Shown: positions 9,938 to 19,374, counted from the stretch's first letter. The stretch: DNA of 64,000 nucleotides from Flavobacteriales bacterium BRH_c54 (GCA_000961845.1 LADZ01000002.1:34925-98924), one strand, 5' to 3'. Program-made: numbers and translations. Notes: generated by a model not told the origin, from the letters alone.

Positions 9938-11062
9938 ATGAAATTTTTTATTACACTCATTTTTATTATCCTTACTTTTTGTGAGTCAATAGCACAAGTA
10001 GGAGGAGAGAGTGCTTTTAGCTTTCTTAATATTCCTGTATCTGCCAGAACGGGAGCATTGGGAGGGAATGCTATCGCTATAAAAGATGAGGATCCCAATT
10101 TTGCTTTAGATAATCCTTCATTACTTTCGGCAGAAATGAGTAGTGCTCTTTCATTTACGTATTTAAATTACTTTGCGGATGTTAATTTAGGGCATTTTTC
10201 TTATACCCATGATTTTAAAAAGTACGGAACATTTTCCGGAGGTGTGAAATATATCAATTACGGAAATTTTTTAGAAACAGACGAAGGAGGAAATGAGTTG
10301 GGTTCTTTTTCAGCTTCAGATTATGCTTTTATTTTAGGTTGGGGGAAAAACATAGACACATCTTTTTCTGTTGGAGCAAACCTAAAACCAATTTATTCCA
10401 AATTTTATCAATATAGCTCTTTTGCTATGGCAATGGATTTATCTGCAACGTATCATAATGCAAAAAAACAATTAACTACAGCTTTATTAATTAAAAACAT
10501 TGGACGACAATTTTCTACTTATATTGAAGAAAGAGAAATAGAACCCTTGCCTTTTGAAGTACAATTGGGAATTTCTAAAAAATTGGCTCATACGCCTATT
10601 CGTTTTAATGTTGATTTTATTCATTTAAATAATTGGAATTTAGCTTATAATGATTCTTCTTCGGTAACTAATAGAGATAATACGTTAGATGATGAAGCCA
10701 GAAAAGAATTAAATAAAACAGGAATGGTAAGTGAATTTTTCAGGCATGTTGTTGTTGGGACAGAGTTTGTGCTTTCCCCAAGTTTTATGTTGAGATTTGG
10801 CTATAATTTTCAACGAAGAGCTGAATTGGCTTTTGATAACAAAGGCGGATTAATTGGATTTAGTTGGGGATTAGGATTTAGAATCAAAAAAATTCATGTA
10901 AGTTACGGAGGAGCAAGCTATCACTTAGCAGGAACTTCTAACCATTTTACCATTACCACTACCATTTCGGATTATTATAAAAAGAGTCAGGTGGTGATTC
11001 CAGAAGAAAAAGCTTCAAAAAAATCCCGAAAAAGAAAAAAAGACAAACAAAACGAAGAATGA
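9938..11062 (+). CDS. porQ: type IX secretion system protein PorQ
   Basis: PorQ-type outer membrane beta-barrel protein, one of the T9SS accessory components. The signal peptide MKFFITLIFIILTFCESIAQ is followed by the family hallmark SAFSFLNIPVSARTGALGG and alternating beta strands. The tail is very basic (KKSRKRKKDKQ). The ATG at 9938 is preferred to the TTG at 9935. cmk lies downstream, a linkage commonly seen in this phylum. The stop codon overlaps the first mini-ORF of the duplicated element at 11059. T9SS cargo in the window includes the genes at 43.9, 56.0 and 63.8 kb. Confidence 0.9.
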   Translation: MKFFITLIFIILTFCESIAQVGGESAFSFLNIPVSARTGALGGNAIAIKDEDPNFALDNPSLLSAEMSSALSFTYLNYFADVNLGHFSYTHDFKKYGTFSGGVKYINYGNFLETDEGGNELGSFSASDYAFILGWGKNIDTSFSVGANLKPIYSKFYQYSSFAMAMDLSATYHNAKKQLTTALLIKNIGRQFSTYIEEREIEPLPFEVQLGISKKLAHTPIRFNVDFIHLNNWNLAYNDSSSVTNRDNTLDDEARKELNKTGMVSEFFRHVVVGTEFVLSPSFMLRFGYNFQRRAELAFDNKGGLIGFSWGLGFRIKKIHVSYGGASYHLAGTSNHFTITTTISDYYKKSQVVIPEEKASKKSRKRKKDKQNEE

Positions 11063-11250
11063 AACGACCATGAGTAAAAAATTCTCACACAAAAGTATGA
11101 TTATAAAGGGAAACGCAAGTTCGTGAATACAATTTTAAAAAAATAATAAGGAATGAACAATTCCATGTGTCCGATAAAAAATAAATAAATATAAACACAT
11201 GAAACGACCATGATAAAAAAAATCTCGCACAAGAAAATGATTATATGGGA
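11059..11250 (+). repeat. imperfect 52-bp direct repeat with mini-ORFs
   Basis: Two copies, 11059-11110 and 11199-11250, exactly 140 bp apart. Each begins with the five-codon ORF ATGAAACGACCATGA, whose last ATGA opens a second short ORF. The second ORFs run 11070-11126 (18 codons) and 11210-11278 (22 codons). They share the pattern M-x-K-K-(F/I)-S-H-K-x-M-I-I, with several synonymous changes (TCA/TCG, AAA/AAG). The first ATG overlaps the porQ stop. Function unknown; see findings. Confidence 0.6.
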
Positions 11251-11290
11251 GTTACATCTGACCGATTTAATAAAATAAAAATATCAACAG

Positions 11291-11980
11291 ATGAAAAAAA
11301 TTATTATAGCCATTGATGGTTACTCTTCCTGTGGAAAAAGTACATTGGCAAAACAATTGGCTAAAGCACTAAACTATATTTATATTGATACGGGAGCAAT
11401 GTATAGAGCCGTTGCTTTATATGCTCTTCGAAAAGGATATATTGGAGAAGGTTTTTTTGACGAACAAAAATTAATTGATGATTTGGACAACATTGATGTT
11501 TCTTTTTCATTTAATGCAGAAAAAAACAGCTCAGAAACTTGTCTTAATAATGAAAATGTAGAAAAACAAATTAGAGGCATTGAAGTCTCTAGTTTAGTAA
11601 GCAGAATAGCCAAAGTAAAACAGGTACGAACTAAAATGGTAGAATTGCAAAGAAAAATGGGACAGAATAAAGGTTTGGTAATGGATGGTAGAGATATTGG
11701 TTCTGTAGTTTTTCCTGATGCAGAACTGAAAATTTTTATGACAGCCGATTTTGAAGTTAGAGCTCAAAGAAGGTATGACGAGTTAAAAGCCAAAGGAGAT
11801 GATATCTCTTATGATGAGGTGCTGAAAAATATTGTTTCTCGTGATGGCGATGATACCAGCAGAACAGAAAACCCACTTATTCAAGCTGAAAATGCTGTTG
11901 TGTTAGACAATACACATATCAATCAAGAAGAGCAATTTCAGAATGCGTTGAAATTGGCTCAGCAAAAAATTTCAGCATAA
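11291..11980 (+). CDS. cmk: cytidylate kinase
   Basis: Phosphorylates CMP and dCMP to the diphosphates. The P-loop GYSSCGKST is at residues 10-18, IDTGAMYRAVALYA at about 33-46 and the CMP-binding DGRDIGSVVFPDA further on. Length (229) is standard for bacterial Cmk. It is cytoplasmic and probably transcribed with porQ through the repeat-bearing gap. Confidence 0.97.
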   Translation: MKKIIIAIDGYSSCGKSTLAKQLAKALNYIYIDTGAMYRAVALYALRKGYIGEGFFDEQKLIDDLDNIDVSFSFNAEKNSSETCLNNENVEKQIRGIEVSSLVSRIAKVKQVRTKMVELQRKMGQNKGLVMDGRDIGSVVFPDAELKIFMTADFEVRAQRRYDELKAKGDDISYDEVLKNIVSRDGDDTSRTENPLIQAENAVVLDNTHINQEEQFQNALKLAQQKISA

Positions 11981-12019
11981 AAAAATAATTATTTTTCTTT
12001 ATAATGTATAGAGAAACAA

Positions 12020-12043
12020 TTCTTTAGTACAAGAACTAAAGAA
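12020..12043. other. hairpin between cmk and ilvE
   Basis: TTCTTTAGT (12020-12028) and ACTAAAGAA (12035-12043) pair perfectly around a six-base loop. No T-run follows, so it is a weak terminator candidate or an mRNA structure. Confidence 0.35.
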
Positions 12044-12115
12044 CCAAATAAAAATCATGATTCAATACAATAAAAAATAGTAAATTTATGCCTACAAAAA
12101 AAAAGGATTTTTTAA

Positions 12116-13186
12116 ATGATGGATGCAGTAAGTAATATTAAGATAGAGAAAACCAAAACATCTAAGATTCATTCGGTTGATTTCAATAATATACAATTTG
12201 GAAAACAATTTTCTGACCACATGTTTGTGGCAGAATATAAAAATGGCGAGTGGCAAGACTTAAGAATTGAGCCTTATGCTCCAATTTCATTAAGCCCTGC
12301 TTGTGCAGCAATTCATTATGGTCAGGCAGTTTTTGAAGGGATGAAAGCCTATAAAAATGACCATGGAAAAGTATTGTTATTTAGACCAAAAGAAAATGCA
12401 AAAAGAATAAATGTTTCTGCCAAAAGACTTTGTATGCCTGAAGTTCCTGAAGAACTTTTTATGGATGCTATCCATCAATTAGTGCAGTTAGATTCAGACT
12501 GGGTTCCTCAAAATGAAGGTTGCTCTTTATACATAAGACCTTTTATTTTTGCTAGCGAAGAACTGTTAGGAGTAAGACCGGCAGAAGAATATAAATTTAT
12601 GATTATTACATCTCCGGTAAGTTCATATTACACAGGCCCGGTAGATGTTAAAATTGAATCGAATTTTTCTAGAGCAGCCGAAGGTGGTGTTGGGTTTGCT
12701 AAAGCTGCAGGAAATTATGCCGCAGCACTTTATCCGGCTAAATTAGGTCAGGAAAAAGGCTATAAGCAATTGATTTGGACAGATGCAAAAACGCATGAAT
12801 ATATAGAAGAATCAGGAACAATGAATGTAATGTTTTTGATTGATAATAAATTAATTACACCTTCTATAGCATTAAATACTACTTTGTCAGGAATTACTCG
12901 TGATAGTGTAATAAAATTAGCTAAAGAGTTAGGATTAGAAGTAGAAGAAAGAAGAGTAACTGTAAAAGAAGTTGTTGAGGCAGCAAGAAATAACAAACTG
13001 CAAGACGCTTTTGGGACAGGAACTGCTGCTACAATTGCACAAATTGCTTCTATAACTTTTGAAGACGAACGTTTTGAGTTGCCTCCAATTGAAAACAGAA
13101 CGGTTTCTAATAAAATTGCAAGATCAATTGAAGATATTAAAAGAGGTAGAGTAGCAGATCAATTTGATTGGATTTATAATATCTAA
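12116..13186 (+). CDS. ilvE: branched-chain amino acid aminotransferase
   Basis: Fold-type IV PLP enzyme that transaminates leucine, isoleucine and valine. The PLP lysine is Lys196 in FAKAAGNYAAALYP. The motif HYGQAVFEGMKAYK (67-80) and EESGTMNVMFLI are also conserved. At 356 residues it belongs to the longer BCAT group. Two adjacent ATG codons (12116 and 12119) could start it. It stands alone, with no other branched-chain pathway gene nearby. Confidence 0.95.
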   Translation: MMDAVSNIKIEKTKTSKIHSVDFNNIQFGKQFSDHMFVAEYKNGEWQDLRIEPYAPISLSPACAAIHYGQAVFEGMKAYKNDHGKVLLFRPKENAKRINVSAKRLCMPEVPEELFMDAIHQLVQLDSDWVPQNEGCSLYIRPFIFASEELLGVRPAEEYKFMIITSPVSSYYTGPVDVKIESNFSRAAEGGVGFAKAAGNYAAALYPAKLGQEKGYKQLIWTDAKTHEYIEESGTMNVMFLIDNKLITPSIALNTTLSGITRDSVIKLAKELGLEVEERRVTVKEVVEAARNNKLQDAFGTGTAATIAQIASITFEDERFELPPIENRTVSNKIARSIEDIKRGRVADQFDWIYNI

Positions 13187-13194
13187 ACCAAGAA

Positions 13195-13665
13195 TTAATG
13201 CTGAGAAATTAAATTGTTTAATGTAGTAACCATGGTTACTACAGCTGATGATGGTCCGGTTATTTCACCTTTAAATTCTATAGCATTATTGTGGACGCTG
13301 CTTAAGTTTACAAAATAAGCATGAGCATGTTTCTCTTTAGTTTTAGTTTGTTTTATTTTCCCAATCATTTTGTTGTTGTAATACACAATAAGTTCTTGTT
13401 TTCCAGATTCAAAAGGAATGGTGTTGACTTTTTTACCTCTTTCAAAAATAGCTAATTCCTTGCAATCAGCATCTTGGTTTTCGCATGTCCATTTTATGTA
13501 CAATTTTTCTTTATCAATGGAATCATCAAATTTTAATTTGAATGTATTACCATAAGCATGGTAATGAACAAAAGACAAAGGATTCTTTTCGTTGTTTAAA
13601 CTGGGGTGAAGCAAAAGTACCACAAAAGAGAAAAAATAAAGTAATATGTTTTTTAATTGTTCCAT
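13195..13665 (-). CDS. hypothetical exported protein
   Basis: 156 residues with an N-terminal hydrophobic segment (LLYFFSFVVLLL, about 8-19) that would direct export. The rest looks beta-rich with no recognised domain. It is the third gene of a minus-strand run after the ECF sigma factor and the anti-sigma-like protein (48-base gap). It may therefore be part of that regulon's output or sensing; that is inference from position only. It converges with ilvE, eight bases apart. Confidence 0.65.
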   Translation of the reverse strand: MEQLKNILLYFFSFVVLLLHPSLNNEKNPLSFVHYHAYGNTFKLKFDDSIDKEKLYIKWTCENQDADCKELAIFERGKKVNTIPFESGKQELIVYYNNKMIGKIKQTKTKEKHAHAYFVNLSSVHNNAIEFKGEITGPSSAVVTMVTTLNNLISQH

Positions 13666-13713
13666 AAGTTGCTTGTAGAACGTTTATGTACTAAAAATGG
13701 TTGGTAGAAGAAG

Positions 13714-15105
13714 TTAATGTTTTTTTAAGAAAATATATTTTATACCTAAATTAAATTCTAGAGTAGAATTATAGGCAAAAGAAAAATGATTTTCAGTATT
13801 AGCAATATTTTTAGCTCCTTGGTAATATCTAATTCCCGGAGTAATAATTAATTCTTTGGTTAAGTATCTGTCTTGTTCTAAGCCTAATAAAATACCATAG
13901 TCAAGGTTGGTATAAGCTTCGTTTTTGTAAGTTACTCCGTTAATTACTGAAGTAGCACTAGAAAGATATCCTAAATACAATCCACCAATAATATTTGTGG
14001 AATATTTTTTATCGTCAAAAGTAGATTTGTTATACATTCTTTTAGCTAATATACTAACGTTAGTATAGGCTAAGCTTAGATTTTCTGTATAGCTACTTTC
14101 GTCTGATGCATATTGTTTTCTATAGCCATTGCTAGAGTAAAAATTTACATTGGTTTCTAAGTTCATTTTGTCTGAAAGAATAATACCAGCAGTAGCTCCA
14201 AAACTACTTCCATGGTCTAATAAGGTATTTTGAGAAAGACTATTAAATTCACTATTATTTTTCAGTTGTGCAATCATACTTTGTTTCTTAAACCCAACAT
14301 TTAAACCCATATAAATTCGTTTAGCATAAATTCCAAAAGCAAAATGAGACGAAAATCTTTTATTGTTGAAGATGATTTTGTTGTTCTCTTTTTTAATTAA
14401 AAATTCTTTTGGTTGGAGAATGTGTTCTTTAAGTTCATGATTAGATTTTTTTAATTGAATTTCTTTATCATTATTAAGCTGTTGATTAACTTCTTTTGAG
14501 GCAATATATGCCTGTTTTTTAGCTGTTGATGTAACAGTTTTTTCGGTAGCAATAAGTTTGTTAATTTGTTTTGAAGGATTAGAAACAATGTGCTGATTTA
14601 CTTCTTCTTTTTCAGTTGTTGATGAGTTTAATACATTTTTTGAAGCTAAAACACTTGCTGTAGGAGTTTGTGTTGTTACTTGCTCAACAGTAGTTGCAAC
14701 AGTAGTTGGAGTACTTACTTTTTCATTGTTTTGATGAGTATCTTGATTAAAATATTCATTAATACTTAATCCAACTCCCATAAAAAATAAAGCTAGAGCA
14801 GTAGATTTAAAAGCAAAATTTCTCCACCAAATAAATCGTTCGTAACGGGTTAAGGTAGTTGATAAACGTTCCCAAACAGTTGTAGTATCTAATTTTTCTG
14901 AAAGTTTTTCCCAAACTGCTTTGTCTGGATTTGTCTTTATATGTTCCACTTCATCCCTCACGAAATCATCAAAAGCTTCATCAGATAATTCACTCGGGTT
15001 ATCCATTGAAGAAGAAAGTTTATCCCACGAGCCTTTTTCCGGCTCAACGCTAAAGTTTTCCAGTTCGTTTTTATACCAATCTTCTATGTTTTTTTTGTTT
15101 TTCAA
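13714..15105 (-). CDS. putative anti-sigma protein with C-terminal beta-barrel-like domain
   Basis: 463 residues. The N-terminus has two similar motifs, W-Y-K-N-E-L…GSWDKL (about 10-30) and DDFVRDEV…AVWEKL (46-68), then VWERLS. This resembles the cytoplasmic part of Bacteroidota anti-sigma-like proteins. One transmembrane helix lies at about 96-115. A Thr/Gln/Lys-rich linker (120-245) follows. Residues 250-463 look like an outer-membrane-type beta-barrel with alternating strands. The gene starts 17 bases after the ECF sigma gene stops, so the pair is probably co-expressed. Anti-sigma activity is inferred from position and N-terminal form, not shown. Confidence 0.65.
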   Translation of the reverse strand: MKNKKNIEDWYKNELENFSVEPEKGSWDKLSSSMDNPSELSDEAFDDFVRDEVEHIKTNPDKAVWEKLSEKLDTTTVWERLSTTLTRYERFIWWRNFAFKSTALALFFMGVGLSINEYFNQDTHQNNEKVSTPTTVATTVEQVTTQTPTASVLASKNVLNSSTTEKEEVNQHIVSNPSKQINKLIATEKTVTSTAKKQAYIASKEVNQQLNNDKEIQLKKSNHELKEHILQPKEFLIKKENNKIIFNNKRFSSHFAFGIYAKRIYMGLNVGFKKQSMIAQLKNNSEFNSLSQNTLLDHGSSFGATAGIILSDKMNLETNVNFYSSNGYRKQYASDESSYTENLSLAYTNVSILAKRMYNKSTFDDKKYSTNIIGGLYLGYLSSATSVINGVTYKNEAYTNLDYGILLGLEQDRYLTKELIITPGIRYYQGAKNIANTENHFSFAYNSTLEFNLGIKYIFLKKH

Positions 15106-15122
15106 GGGATATATTAAAAAAG

Positions 15123-15653
15123 TTAACGTTCGTAATATTTAGTCACCAATTCTCTTAAAACATTTTTTGCTTTAGATAATTGAGATTTTGAAGTTCCTTC
15201 GCTTATAGAAAGCATTTTAGCTATCTCATTGTGTTTATATCCTTCTATTGTATATAAATTAAAAATGGTTCTGGCACCTGTAGGTAACATATTAATCAGC
15301 ATAGATAAATCTGCCGTTTTTGAGATTTCTGCGGCATTGTTGTAGCTTCCTACAAGGTAAACTGCCTCCTGAAAATCCATTGGGGAAATGCGGTTAGTTT
15401 TTCTAAAATGATCTATGGCTGTATTTACAATAATTCTTCTTATCCAACCTTGTAGACTCCAAGAAGTATCGTATTGGTGAAATTTTTTAAATACTTTAAA
15501 AAAGCCATCATGCAAAATATCTTGAGCCAAATCTCTGTCTTTGGTATAGGTTAAACAAACGCCCAGCATTTTAGCAGCATATAAATTATATAATGCTTCT
15601 TGATGCTTTCTGCTGTTTTCGTAACAACCTTCTATTATTTCATTTAGTTCCAA
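15123..15653 (-). CDS. ECF RNA polymerase sigma factor
   Basis: 176-residue sigma-70 family protein of the extracytoplasmic-function type. Region 2 includes LAQDILHDGFFKVFKKFHQY and WIRRIIVNTAIDHFRK. Region 4 includes ARTIFNLYTIEGYKHNEIA, then an HTH (MLSISEGTSKSQLSKAKNVL). Regions 1 and 3 are missing, as in ECF factors. It heads a three-gene minus-strand operon whose second gene has an anti-sigma-like N-terminus and a membrane helix. Confidence 0.93.
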   Translation of the reverse strand: MELNEIIEGCYENSRKHQEALYNLYAAKMLGVCLTYTKDRDLAQDILHDGFFKVFKKFHQYDTSWSLQGWIRRIIVNTAIDHFRKTNRISPMDFQEAVYLVGSYNNAAEISKTADLSMLINMLPTGARTIFNLYTIEGYKHNEIAKMLSISEGTSKSQLSKAKNVLRELVTKYYER

Positions 15654-15731
15654 AGTAAATTATTGCTTGGTATTATAACAATTAATCAGACGATTAACTA
15701 TAGCAAATGGTTGTTTTAAGTTTTACAGATT

Positions 15732-17270
15732 TTATCCTGCCCAACCCTCTCTATCTAAACTTCTGTATTGAATTGCCTCTGCAAGGTGTTCACTTTTTAT
15801 GTTTTCAGATGCCTCTAAGTCGGCAATGGTTCGGGCAACTTTTAAAATTCTATCGTATGCTCGGGCGGATAGCCCTAATTTATCCATTGCATTTTTAAGC
15901 AAATCTTTGCCAATGTTATCAATTTCGCAAATTTGTTTAATGGTTTTGCTGGATATTTGGGCATTAGCATAAACGCTTTCTTTGTCTTTATAGCGTTCAG
16001 ACTGGATTTCCCTTGCTTTAATTACTCTATTTCTGATAACTTCACTCGATTCACCAATGGCAGTAGTGCTAAGTTCACTAAAACTTACCGGTGTAACTTC
16101 CACATGCAAATCAATTCTGTCTAATAAGGGACCGGAAATTTTGCTGAGGTATTTTTGAACCACACCAGGAGAGCAAACACAATCTTTTTCAGGATGGTTG
16201 TAATAACCACAAGGGCAAGGATTCATTGAGGCTACTAACATAAAACTTGCAGGATAATCTACTGTGAATTTAGCTCTAGAAATAGATACTTTTCTGTCTT
16301 CAATTGGCTGACGAAGCACTTCTAAAACCGTTCGTTTAAATTCGGGTAATTCATCTAAAAATAATACGCCATTGTGAGCCAAAGAAATTTCTCCCGGCTG
16401 AGGGAAACCACCGCCACCAACTAAAGCTACATCAGAAATAGTATGGTGTGGAGAACGAAATGGTCTTACGCTTATTAAAGAAGTTTCTTTAGATAATTTT
16501 CCTCCAACGGAATGGATTTTAGTGGTTTCTAATGCTTCCATTAAAGAAAGTGGAGGAAGTATGGTTGGTAAACGTTTTGCCAACATGGTTTTTCCTGCTC
16601 CGGGTGGACCAATTAAAATAACATTATGCCCTCCCGCAGCAGCAATTTCTAAAGCTCGTTTAATATTTTCTTGCCCCTTTACATCTTCAAAATCGAAATC
16701 TACCTTGGTAAGGTTCTGATAAAATTCTTTTCGGGTGTCCACTATAGTTGGTTCCAGTTGTGTCTCTCCATTAAAAAAATTGATTACTTCACTAATGTTA
16801 CTTACTCCAAAAACATCAATATCATCAACAATAGCTGCTTCTCGAGCATTTTCGTTGGGTAAAATAAAGCCTTTAAAACCTTCTTTTCGTGCCTGAATAG
16901 CAATAGGCAACGCGCCTTTTATAGGTTGCAAACTTCCGTCAAGCGAAAGCTCTCCCATTATTACATAATTACTTACTTCTTCATTGGCTATTTGTCCGGA
17001 TGCAGCCAAAATTCCCATAGCAATGGTTAAATCGTAAGCAGAACCTTCCTTACGAATATCGGCAGGAGCCATGTTAACTACTATTTTTTTTCCGGGCATT
17101 CTGTAGCCAACATTTTTTAATGCGGCTTCAATACGTTGTTGACTTTCTTTTACGGCATTATCGGGTAAGCCTACCATGAAAAATTTCATGCCTCTATCAA
17201 CATTTACTTCTACCGTAATAGTAAGAGCATCAACACCAACAACTGCACTTCCGTAAGTTTTTACCAACAT
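15732..17270 (-). CDS. YifB/ComM family Mg chelatase-like AAA+ ATPase
   Basis: 512-residue ATPase of the ComM group; ComM proteins help branch migration during natural transformation in other bacteria. An N-terminal Lon-like domain covers about 1-170. Walker A GPPGAGKT is at 221-228 and the Walker B stretch [11 protein letters not shown] at about 304-314. A cysteine-rich insert ([15 protein letters not shown]) and a C-terminal lid domain follow. It starts two bases after the gmhA stop, so the two share an operon. Confidence 0.93.
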   Translation of the reverse strand: MLVKTYGSAVVGVDALTITVEVNVDRGMKFFMVGLPDNAVKESQQRIEAALKNVGYRMPGKKIVVNMAPADIRKEGSAYDLTIAMGILAASGQIANEEVSNYVIMGELSLDGSLQPIKGALPIAIQARKEGFKGFILPNENAREAAIVDDIDVFGVSNISEVINFFNGETQLEPTIVDTRKEFYQNLTKVDFDFEDVKGQENIKRALEIAAAGGHNVILIGPPGAGKTMLAKRLPTILPPLSLMEALETTKIHSVGGKLSKETSLISVRPFRSPHHTISDVALVGGGGFPQPGEISLAHNGVLFLDELPEFKRTVLEVLRQPIEDRKVSISRAKFTVDYPASFMLVASMNPCPCGYYNHPEKDCVCSPGVVQKYLSKISGPLLDRIDLHVEVTPVSFSELSTTAIGESSEVIRNRVIKAREIQSERYKDKESVYANAQISSKTIKQICEIDNIGKDLLKNAMDKLGLSARAYDRILKVARTIADLEASENIKSEHLAEAIQYRSLDREGWAG

Positions 17271-17272
17271 TT

Positions 17273-17848
17273 TTAAATTATTTTTTCTTCAATATAATGG
17301 ATTAATGAATGAATGATTTTAATGTGTATTTCTTGAATCCTATCGGCATAACCATTGTGAGGAACTCTTATTTCTACATCACATAAATTAGCTAATTTAC
17401 CGCCATCTTTTCCTGTAAGTCCGATAACAAAAACACCTTTACTTTTAGCAACTTCTGCTGCTCTTAAAATATTTTTAGAGTTTCCACTAGTACTAATGGC
17501 TAATAAAACATCACCTTTTTTAGCAACTCCTGAGATAAAACGTGCAAAAATTTCATCATAACCGTAATCGTTTCCTACACAACTTAAATACCCCGAATCG
17601 GAAATAGCGATGGCAGGTAAAGCCATTCTTTCTTCTCTGAACTTACCTGTTAATTCTTCAGCAAAATGGATGGCATCGCACATGGAGCCACCATTTCCAC
17701 ATGAAAAAGCAGTGCCTCCGTTTTTAAAAACTTGCACCAACAAATCGCCTGCTTGAGCAATTTTTTCTAAATTTTTCTCCTCATTTATAAAATGGTCTAA
17801 AAGTTGTTTTGCCTCTATAAAATTATTTTTGATTAGTTTTATGCTCAT
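17273..17848 (-). CDS. gmhA: sedoheptulose 7-phosphate isomerase
   Basis: First enzyme of ADP-heptose synthesis for lipopolysaccharide. A single SIS domain with [33 protein letters not shown] and the C-terminal [17 protein letters not shown] zinc/active-site region is present. Length 191 is standard. A DnaA initiator-associating (DiaA) paralogue is the only real alternative, but the [14 protein letters not shown] stretch favours GmhA. No other heptose gene is in the window. Confidence 0.88.
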   Translation of the reverse strand: MSIKLIKNNFIEAKQLLDHFINEEKNLEKIAQAGDLLVQVFKNGGTAFSCGNGGSMCDAIHFAEELTGKFREERMALPAIAISDSGYLSCVGNDYGYDEIFARFISGVAKKGDVLLAISTSGNSKNILRAAEVAKSKGVFVIGLTGKDGGKLANLCDVEIRVPHNGYADRIQEIHIKIIHSLIHYIEEKII

Positions 17849-17873
17849 TTTGTTCGATTTGTCAAATTTGTTA

Positions 17874-17881
17874 CAAAAATA
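17874..17881 (-). promoter_or_regulatory. -7 element upstream of gmhA
   Basis: Reading on the minus strand, TATTTTTG is a full match to the Bacteroidota -7 consensus TAnnTTTG, 26 bases before the gmhA start. The -33 position has no clear TTG. It sits in the 97-base divergent gap shared with the 17946 gene. Confidence 0.45.
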
Positions 17882-17945
17882 TAACTTTTAAATTTAGATA
17901 ATAAATAAAGTATTTTTACTTTTATACCGATAAAAAATTTATATT

Positions 17946-18392
17946 ATGAAAAAAATTTTACTCAGTTTATCCTTACTATTTATAACAGGAGCTTTTTATG
18001 CTCAAGATACAGAAGAAGACCAAGTAACTTGTTACCAAAAATATGCCACAGTTTTTGAGACGAGAGGCGCTTATGAAGTTGAAGATGGCGTTTATGATGA
18101 TGTTATCATTAGTTTTAGAAAAGGAAGTATGGCAGAATGCTATTACGGAAAAGTGCTGGTTAAAAACCAACTAATAAATGTAAATGAAATGTATTTAAAG
18201 TTTGAAGACAATACTTTCGAGAAAATTAGTAGAAAATTCAGGTATCCCGATCAGGAAATTAATATTACCAATGGCATGAGCAGAACCATGATTACGGTTG
18301 ATGATGAATTGATAACCATTTTGTTTGTAAAGAAAATTAAACCTAAGAAAAAATCGTATGTGAAGGCTCCGGACCCTGACTTCGATTTTTAA
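17946..18392 (+). CDS. hypothetical exported protein
   Basis: 148 residues with a clear signal peptide (MKKILLSLSLLFITGAFYAQ, cleavage after Ala or Gln) typical of Flavobacteriales. The mature part starts acidic, has two tyrosine-rich stretches and ends in a lysine-rich segment (IKPKKKSYVK). No family is recognised. It has its own terminator and is divergent from gmhA. Confidence 0.75.
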   Translation: MKKILLSLSLLFITGAFYAQDTEEDQVTCYQKYATVFETRGAYEVEDGVYDDVIISFRKGSMAECYYGKVLVKNQLINVNEMYLKFEDNTFEKISRKFRYPDQEINITNGMSRTMITVDDELITILFVKKIKPKKKSYVKAPDPDFDF

Positions 18393-18400
18393 GAAAATAT

Positions 18401-18426
18401 AAAATCCCCAACTTGGGGATTTTTTT
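18401..18426 (+). terminator. Rho-independent terminator
   Basis: Ten-base stem AAAATCCCCA / TGGGGATTTT around loop ACT, running into a T-run, directly after the 17946 gene. Confidence 0.9.
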
Positions 18427-18485
18427 ATGGGTTTTATTTGCTTATTAAAGTTGTAACTGTTTCTCCTTATCTTTCTCCGCATCTA

Positions 18486-18584
18486 TTTCAAGCATTTGCT
18501 TGGAATAATACCTTAAATTTTGAATTAATGATTTAGGTTAAGCTGTTCCAAGCAAATGCTTGAAACAGAGCATTAGTCATGCTC
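18486..18584. repeat. inverted pair of palindromic repeat units
   Basis: TTTCAAGCATTTGCTTGGAA at 18486-18505 is repeated as an exact 20-bp reverse complement at 18546-18565. Each arm is itself a palindrome (CAAGCA-TT-TGCTTG). The right copy is followed by a hairpin, GAGCAT (18568-18573) / ATGCTC (18579-18584), then GGAGGAGAAGG. The left flank has a shortened version of that outer part (CTCCGCAT). This looks like two inverted copies of a REP- or MITE-like element. Confidence 0.65.
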
Positions 18585-18613
18585 GGAGGAGAAGGGGGGC
18601 AATATGACAGATT

Positions 18614-19372
18614 GTTGGGTGTTGTTTTTGTTACGTAATTTCTTCAACACCAACAAGCTTTTTAGATTTTTCAAGATAGTTAAAGATTACATTTTTAACA
18701 TCTCCATTTGGGTAAGTAAAATTTACATAAAGGCTTATCATATTTGTGTTTAGAGAATTTTCGTTGTCAATGTAATAGCCGTAATTTATATAATCAGTAT
18801 TGTTTATACATAAATCACTATTTATTAAAGCATCAACGATTAATTCTTTGTCTTTTGAACTGACAACTGAATTGTCGATCTTCTGTTCAACTAATTTTCT
18901 GTCTTTATTACAAATGAATTGCAGAAGTTCTTGATTAGTCTTATAAATGTCTACTATTTTAAATAATTCAGTATAGGGAAAACGAAAGGTATGTTTTATT
19001 GAGTCTGACGAAAGAAAGTTTACAATACAAGTGCCGTCATGAAATAAGATCTTTTTTGATTTATTTGTTATGTTAAATACTGTTACTGCTACCGAACTAG
19101 AGTATAATTGACAAACTTCAAAATCTTTAAGGTTACTTTCTGAAATATCTATAACTAAATCTTTTCCTTCATCATAAACCTCAATGTCTTTTGAATTTGT
19201 AAATTCCAGAAGTTCAGAAATTTCTTCTTTTTCTAAATAATTATTACAGGCAACTAATGTTACGAAACTGAGAAAAATAATAATTACATAGTTGTTTTTT
19301 GATTTCACTTAATATGTTTTTTAATTATACCCAACGTTCCGGCTAAAAAGCGTTGCTGACCCATAGGGTAGC
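18614..19372. other. cassette-like boundaries around the 18631 gene
   Basis: GTTGGGT at 18614-18620 and its complement ACCCAAC at 19329-19335 bracket a single minus-strand gene. Next to the latter lie CAACG/CGTTG arms and an 18-nt hairpin, 19355-19372 (GCTGACCC-ATA-GGGTAGC), with one bulged G. These match the form of integron attC boxes (RYYYAAC, GTTRRRY, extrahelical base). No integrase is in the window, so this is only a resemblance. Confidence 0.35.
18631..19308 (-). CDS. orphan lipoprotein of unknown function
   Basis: 225 residues starting at GTG 19308. The signal peptide ends in the lipobox LVAC (Cys21) followed by NNYLEKEE. The mature part is acidic and rich in Asn, Lys and Asp, with no recognised domain. 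It lies between short inverted boxes (GTTGGGT/ACCCAAC) next to another orphan gene, so it looks like an acquired accessory gene. Confidence 0.65.
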   Translation of the reverse strand: MKSKNNYVIIIFLSFVTLVACNNYLEKEEISELLEFTNSKDIEVYDEGKDLVIDISESNLKDFEVCQLYSSSVAVTVFNITNKSKKILFHDGTCIVNFLSSDSIKHTFRFPYTELFKIVDIYKTNQELLQFICNKDRKLVEQKIDNSVVSSKDKELIVDALINSDLCINNTDYINYGYYIDNENSLNTNMISLYVNFTYPNGDVKNVIFNYLEKSKKLVGVEEIT

Positions 19373-19374
19373 TA

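Noticed and set aside
17976..18482. Minus-strand frames opposite the 17946 gene
   Set aside because: They lie opposite a gene with a good signal peptide and its own terminator.
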